The notes under the pieces were generated by a model that saw only the letters and a program-made list of their open reading frames with translations, did no database searches and was not told the DNA's origin. From contig JAFQND010000276.1 of assembly GCA_017396055.1 (NCBI GenBank), positions 1-6,086 of the forward strand: DNA of 6,086 nt, written 5' to 3'. A program made the translations under genes and the position numbers. Source of the DNA: Oscillospiraceae bacterium. GTDB taxonomy: Bacteria > Bacillota > Clostridia > Oscillospirales > Ruminococcaceae. This document shows positions 5,050 through 6,086 of this stretch, one piece after another. How positions within the stretch are numbered: the first letter of the stretch is position 1; the number at the start of each line of letters is the position of its first letter.

Positions 5050-5177
5050 TAAGCCCCACCCAAACAGGGCTGTAAACTGTATCGAGATTAAACGTTGTCA
5101 TGTTAAGCTTTGATCGTCAATCCCTTCCGGTTTCGCTTCAAGGTTTACCTTTGCCGGTCGTGCGGTGTTCTATCGGT

Positions 5178-5215
5178 AAAAACGAAACCTCCCCGTATAA
5201 TACAGAGAGGTTTCG
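5178..5215 (-). terminator. Intrinsic terminator after the GltA/NfnB-type gene
   Basis: On the minus strand CGAAACCTC (5207-5215) pairs perfectly with GAGGTTTCG (5183-5191) across a 15-base loop, followed directly by TTTTT (5178-5182). It starts 22 bases after the stop codon, so this flavoprotein gene is the last of its transcript. Confidence 0.85.
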
Positions 5216-5237
5216 ACAAAAAGTATTCAGTTTTCCT

Positions 5238-6086
5238 TTATTTTCCCATGATGTACTCATCGATGGCGATGGCAGCAGATTTGCCCGCTCCCATGGCGAG
5301 GATGACCGTAGCCGCACCGGTGACCGCGTCTCCGCCGGCAAAAACGCCCTCGCGGGTGGTGAGGCCGGAATCGTCCCTGACGATGATGCAGCCGTGGCGG
5401 TCGGTGTCAAGACCGGGGGTGGTGGAACGGATCAGGGGGTTGGGGCTGGTGCCGATGGACATGATCATCGTATCCACGTCCAGAGTGAACTCGCTGCCCT
5501 CCTTTACGACGGGACGGCGGCGTCCGCTCGCGTCCGGCTCGCCCAGCTCCATCTCCACGCAGGTCATGCCGCGCACAAAACCGTTTTCATCGCCAAGCAC
5601 CTCGATCGGGTTGGTCAGGGTCTTGAAGATGATGCCCTCCTCCTCGGCGTGTTCCACCTCTTCCTTACGGGCAGGCAGCTCGGCCATACCCCGGCGGTAG
5701 ACGATATAGACTTCCTCGGCGCCCAGACGCTTGGCACATCTTGCGGCGTCCATGGCGACATTGCCGCCGCCCACAACGGCGACCTTTTTTCCGCAGGCGA
5801 TGGGGGTATGGGAGCCTTCTTTGTATGCCTTCATCAGATTGATGCGGGTGAGGAACTCGTTGGCGGAATAAACGCCCTTGAGGCTTTCGCCGGGAATGCC
5901 CATAAACCGGGGCAGACCTGCGCCCGAACCGATGAACACCGCCTCATAGCCGTCCTCGAACAGCTCGTCGACGGTCAGGACCTTGCCGATGACCATGTTG
6001 CAGAGGATCTCGACACCCATGGCTTTCAGCCCGTCGATCTCCCGTCCGACAATGGATTTGGGCAGACGGAACTCCGGGATACCATA
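5238..6086 (-). CDS. gltA: GltA/NfnB-type NADPH flavoprotein, C-terminal part
   Basis: The last 282 residues of a protein that normally has about 460; the N-terminal iron-sulfur part and the first FAD motif lie beyond the right edge. The frame is open to the end of the window (YGIPEFRLPK onward), so the ATG at 6018-6020 is internal. Numbered from the window edge: FIGSGAGLP (51-59); YSANEFLTRINLMKAY (73-88); the NADPH Rossmann motif VAVVGGGNVAMDAAR (102-116) with RR at 131-132 for the phosphate; LGEPDASGRRRPV (181-193); IGTSPNPLI (211-219); and the FAD-binding end GVFAGGDAVTGAATVILAMG (247-266). The sequence matches the stand-alone clostridial type, annotated as homotetrameric glutamate synthase (GltA/GltD) but in several Clostridia shown to be NfnB, the large subunit of electron-bifurcating NADH-dependent ferredoxin:NADP+ oxidoreductase. 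An nfnA gene just upstream, outside the window, would decide. A strong terminator follows. Confidence 0.93.
   Translation of the reverse strand, partial: YGIPEFRLPKSIVGREIDGLKAMGVEILCNMVIGKVLTVDELFEDGYEAVFIGSGAGLPRFMGIPGESLKGVYSANEFLTRINLMKAYKEGSHTPIACGKKVAVVGGGNVAMDAARCAKRLGAEEVYIVYRRGMAELPARKEEVEHAEEEGIIFKTLTNPIEVLGDENGFVRGMTCVEMELGEPDASGRRRPVVKEGSEFTLDVDTMIMSIGTSPNPLIRSTTPGLDTDRHGCIIVRDDSGLTTREGVFAGGDAVTGAATVILAMGAGKSAAIAIDEYIMGK

Larger units (their letters stand above)
4780..5177. other. Gene-free, hairpin-rich intergenic stretch
   Basis: About 400 bases without a supported gene. A minus-strand frame of 119 codons crosses it (4742-5101), but it has no ribosome binding site, runs through perfect palindromes, ends inside the AEC promoter and resembles no family I can name. 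Structures seen are a CCGT/ACGG stem with a GAGA tetraloop (4828-4839) inside a TGTATA/TATACA pair (4822-4827, 4852-4857), a 9-bp hairpin (4988-5008), a 12-bp hairpin (5020-5049), and AGCCC/GGGCT around 5052-5072. I infer a dispersed intergenic repeat or a structured RNA remnant. Nothing recognisable lies between about 5075 and 5177. Confidence 0.45.

Noticed and set aside
4742..5101. Minus-strand frame of 119 codons (and the overlapping 4702-5025 frame) as a hypothetical gene
   Set aside because: No ribosome binding site before the ATG, it reads through two perfect hairpins and its end overlaps the AEC promoter. Kept as an element of unknown nature instead.
5110..5700. Plus-strand frame of 196 codons opposite the GltA/NfnB-type gene
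   Set aside because: Ser/Pro/Met-rich antisense shadow that also spans the terminator; no motif.

Overview
The window looks like a chromosomal stretch of a Gram-positive, endospore-forming gut-type Clostridia, most likely Oscillospiraceae/Ruminococcaceae. The basis is an alpha/beta-type small acid-soluble spore protein, strong AGGAGG-type ribosome binding sites, a GltA/NfnB-type flavoprotein of clostridial type, and moderately high GC with GC-rich palindromic intergenic repeats. The taxonomic call is inference; nothing here fixes a genus.

All six supported genes lie on the minus strand. In their direction of transcription (right to left) they are: the C-terminal 282 residues of a GltA/NfnB-type NADPH flavoprotein (5238-6086, 5' end outside the window) closed by a strong terminator; a gene-free, palindrome-rich stretch of about 430 bases; an AEC-family permease (3767-4705) with a good extended -10 promoter; a membrane-anchored NERD-domain protein (2620-3696); a SASP (2291-2485) with a strong terminator; a flavin-reductase-family protein (1584-2171) with its own promoter and a perfect 14-bp palindrome at the predicted transcription start; and a DUF6291-type, phage-replisome-organiser-like protein (561-1406) carrying a Thr/Lys/Asp/Glu/Ala low-complexity linker.

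The left 530 bases hold no convincing gene. They carry a mosaic of short hairpins and at least three copies of one repeat family (two direct, one inverted), followed by a plus-strand intrinsic terminator that overlaps the stop codon of the DUF6291 gene. The second gene-free zone (about 4770-5177) has two long perfect hairpins and is probably another dispersed element.

The genes do not form one pathway. They read as mostly separate transcription units (redox enzyme, permease plus NERD protein, spore protein, flavin reductase, replisome-organiser-like protein). No complete mobile element, CRISPR array, tRNA or rRNA was seen. The most unusual content is the repeat/hairpin regions, the plus-strand terminator facing the DUF6291 gene, and the candidate operator of the flavin reductase gene. 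I found no clear sign of a wholly new multi-gene system.
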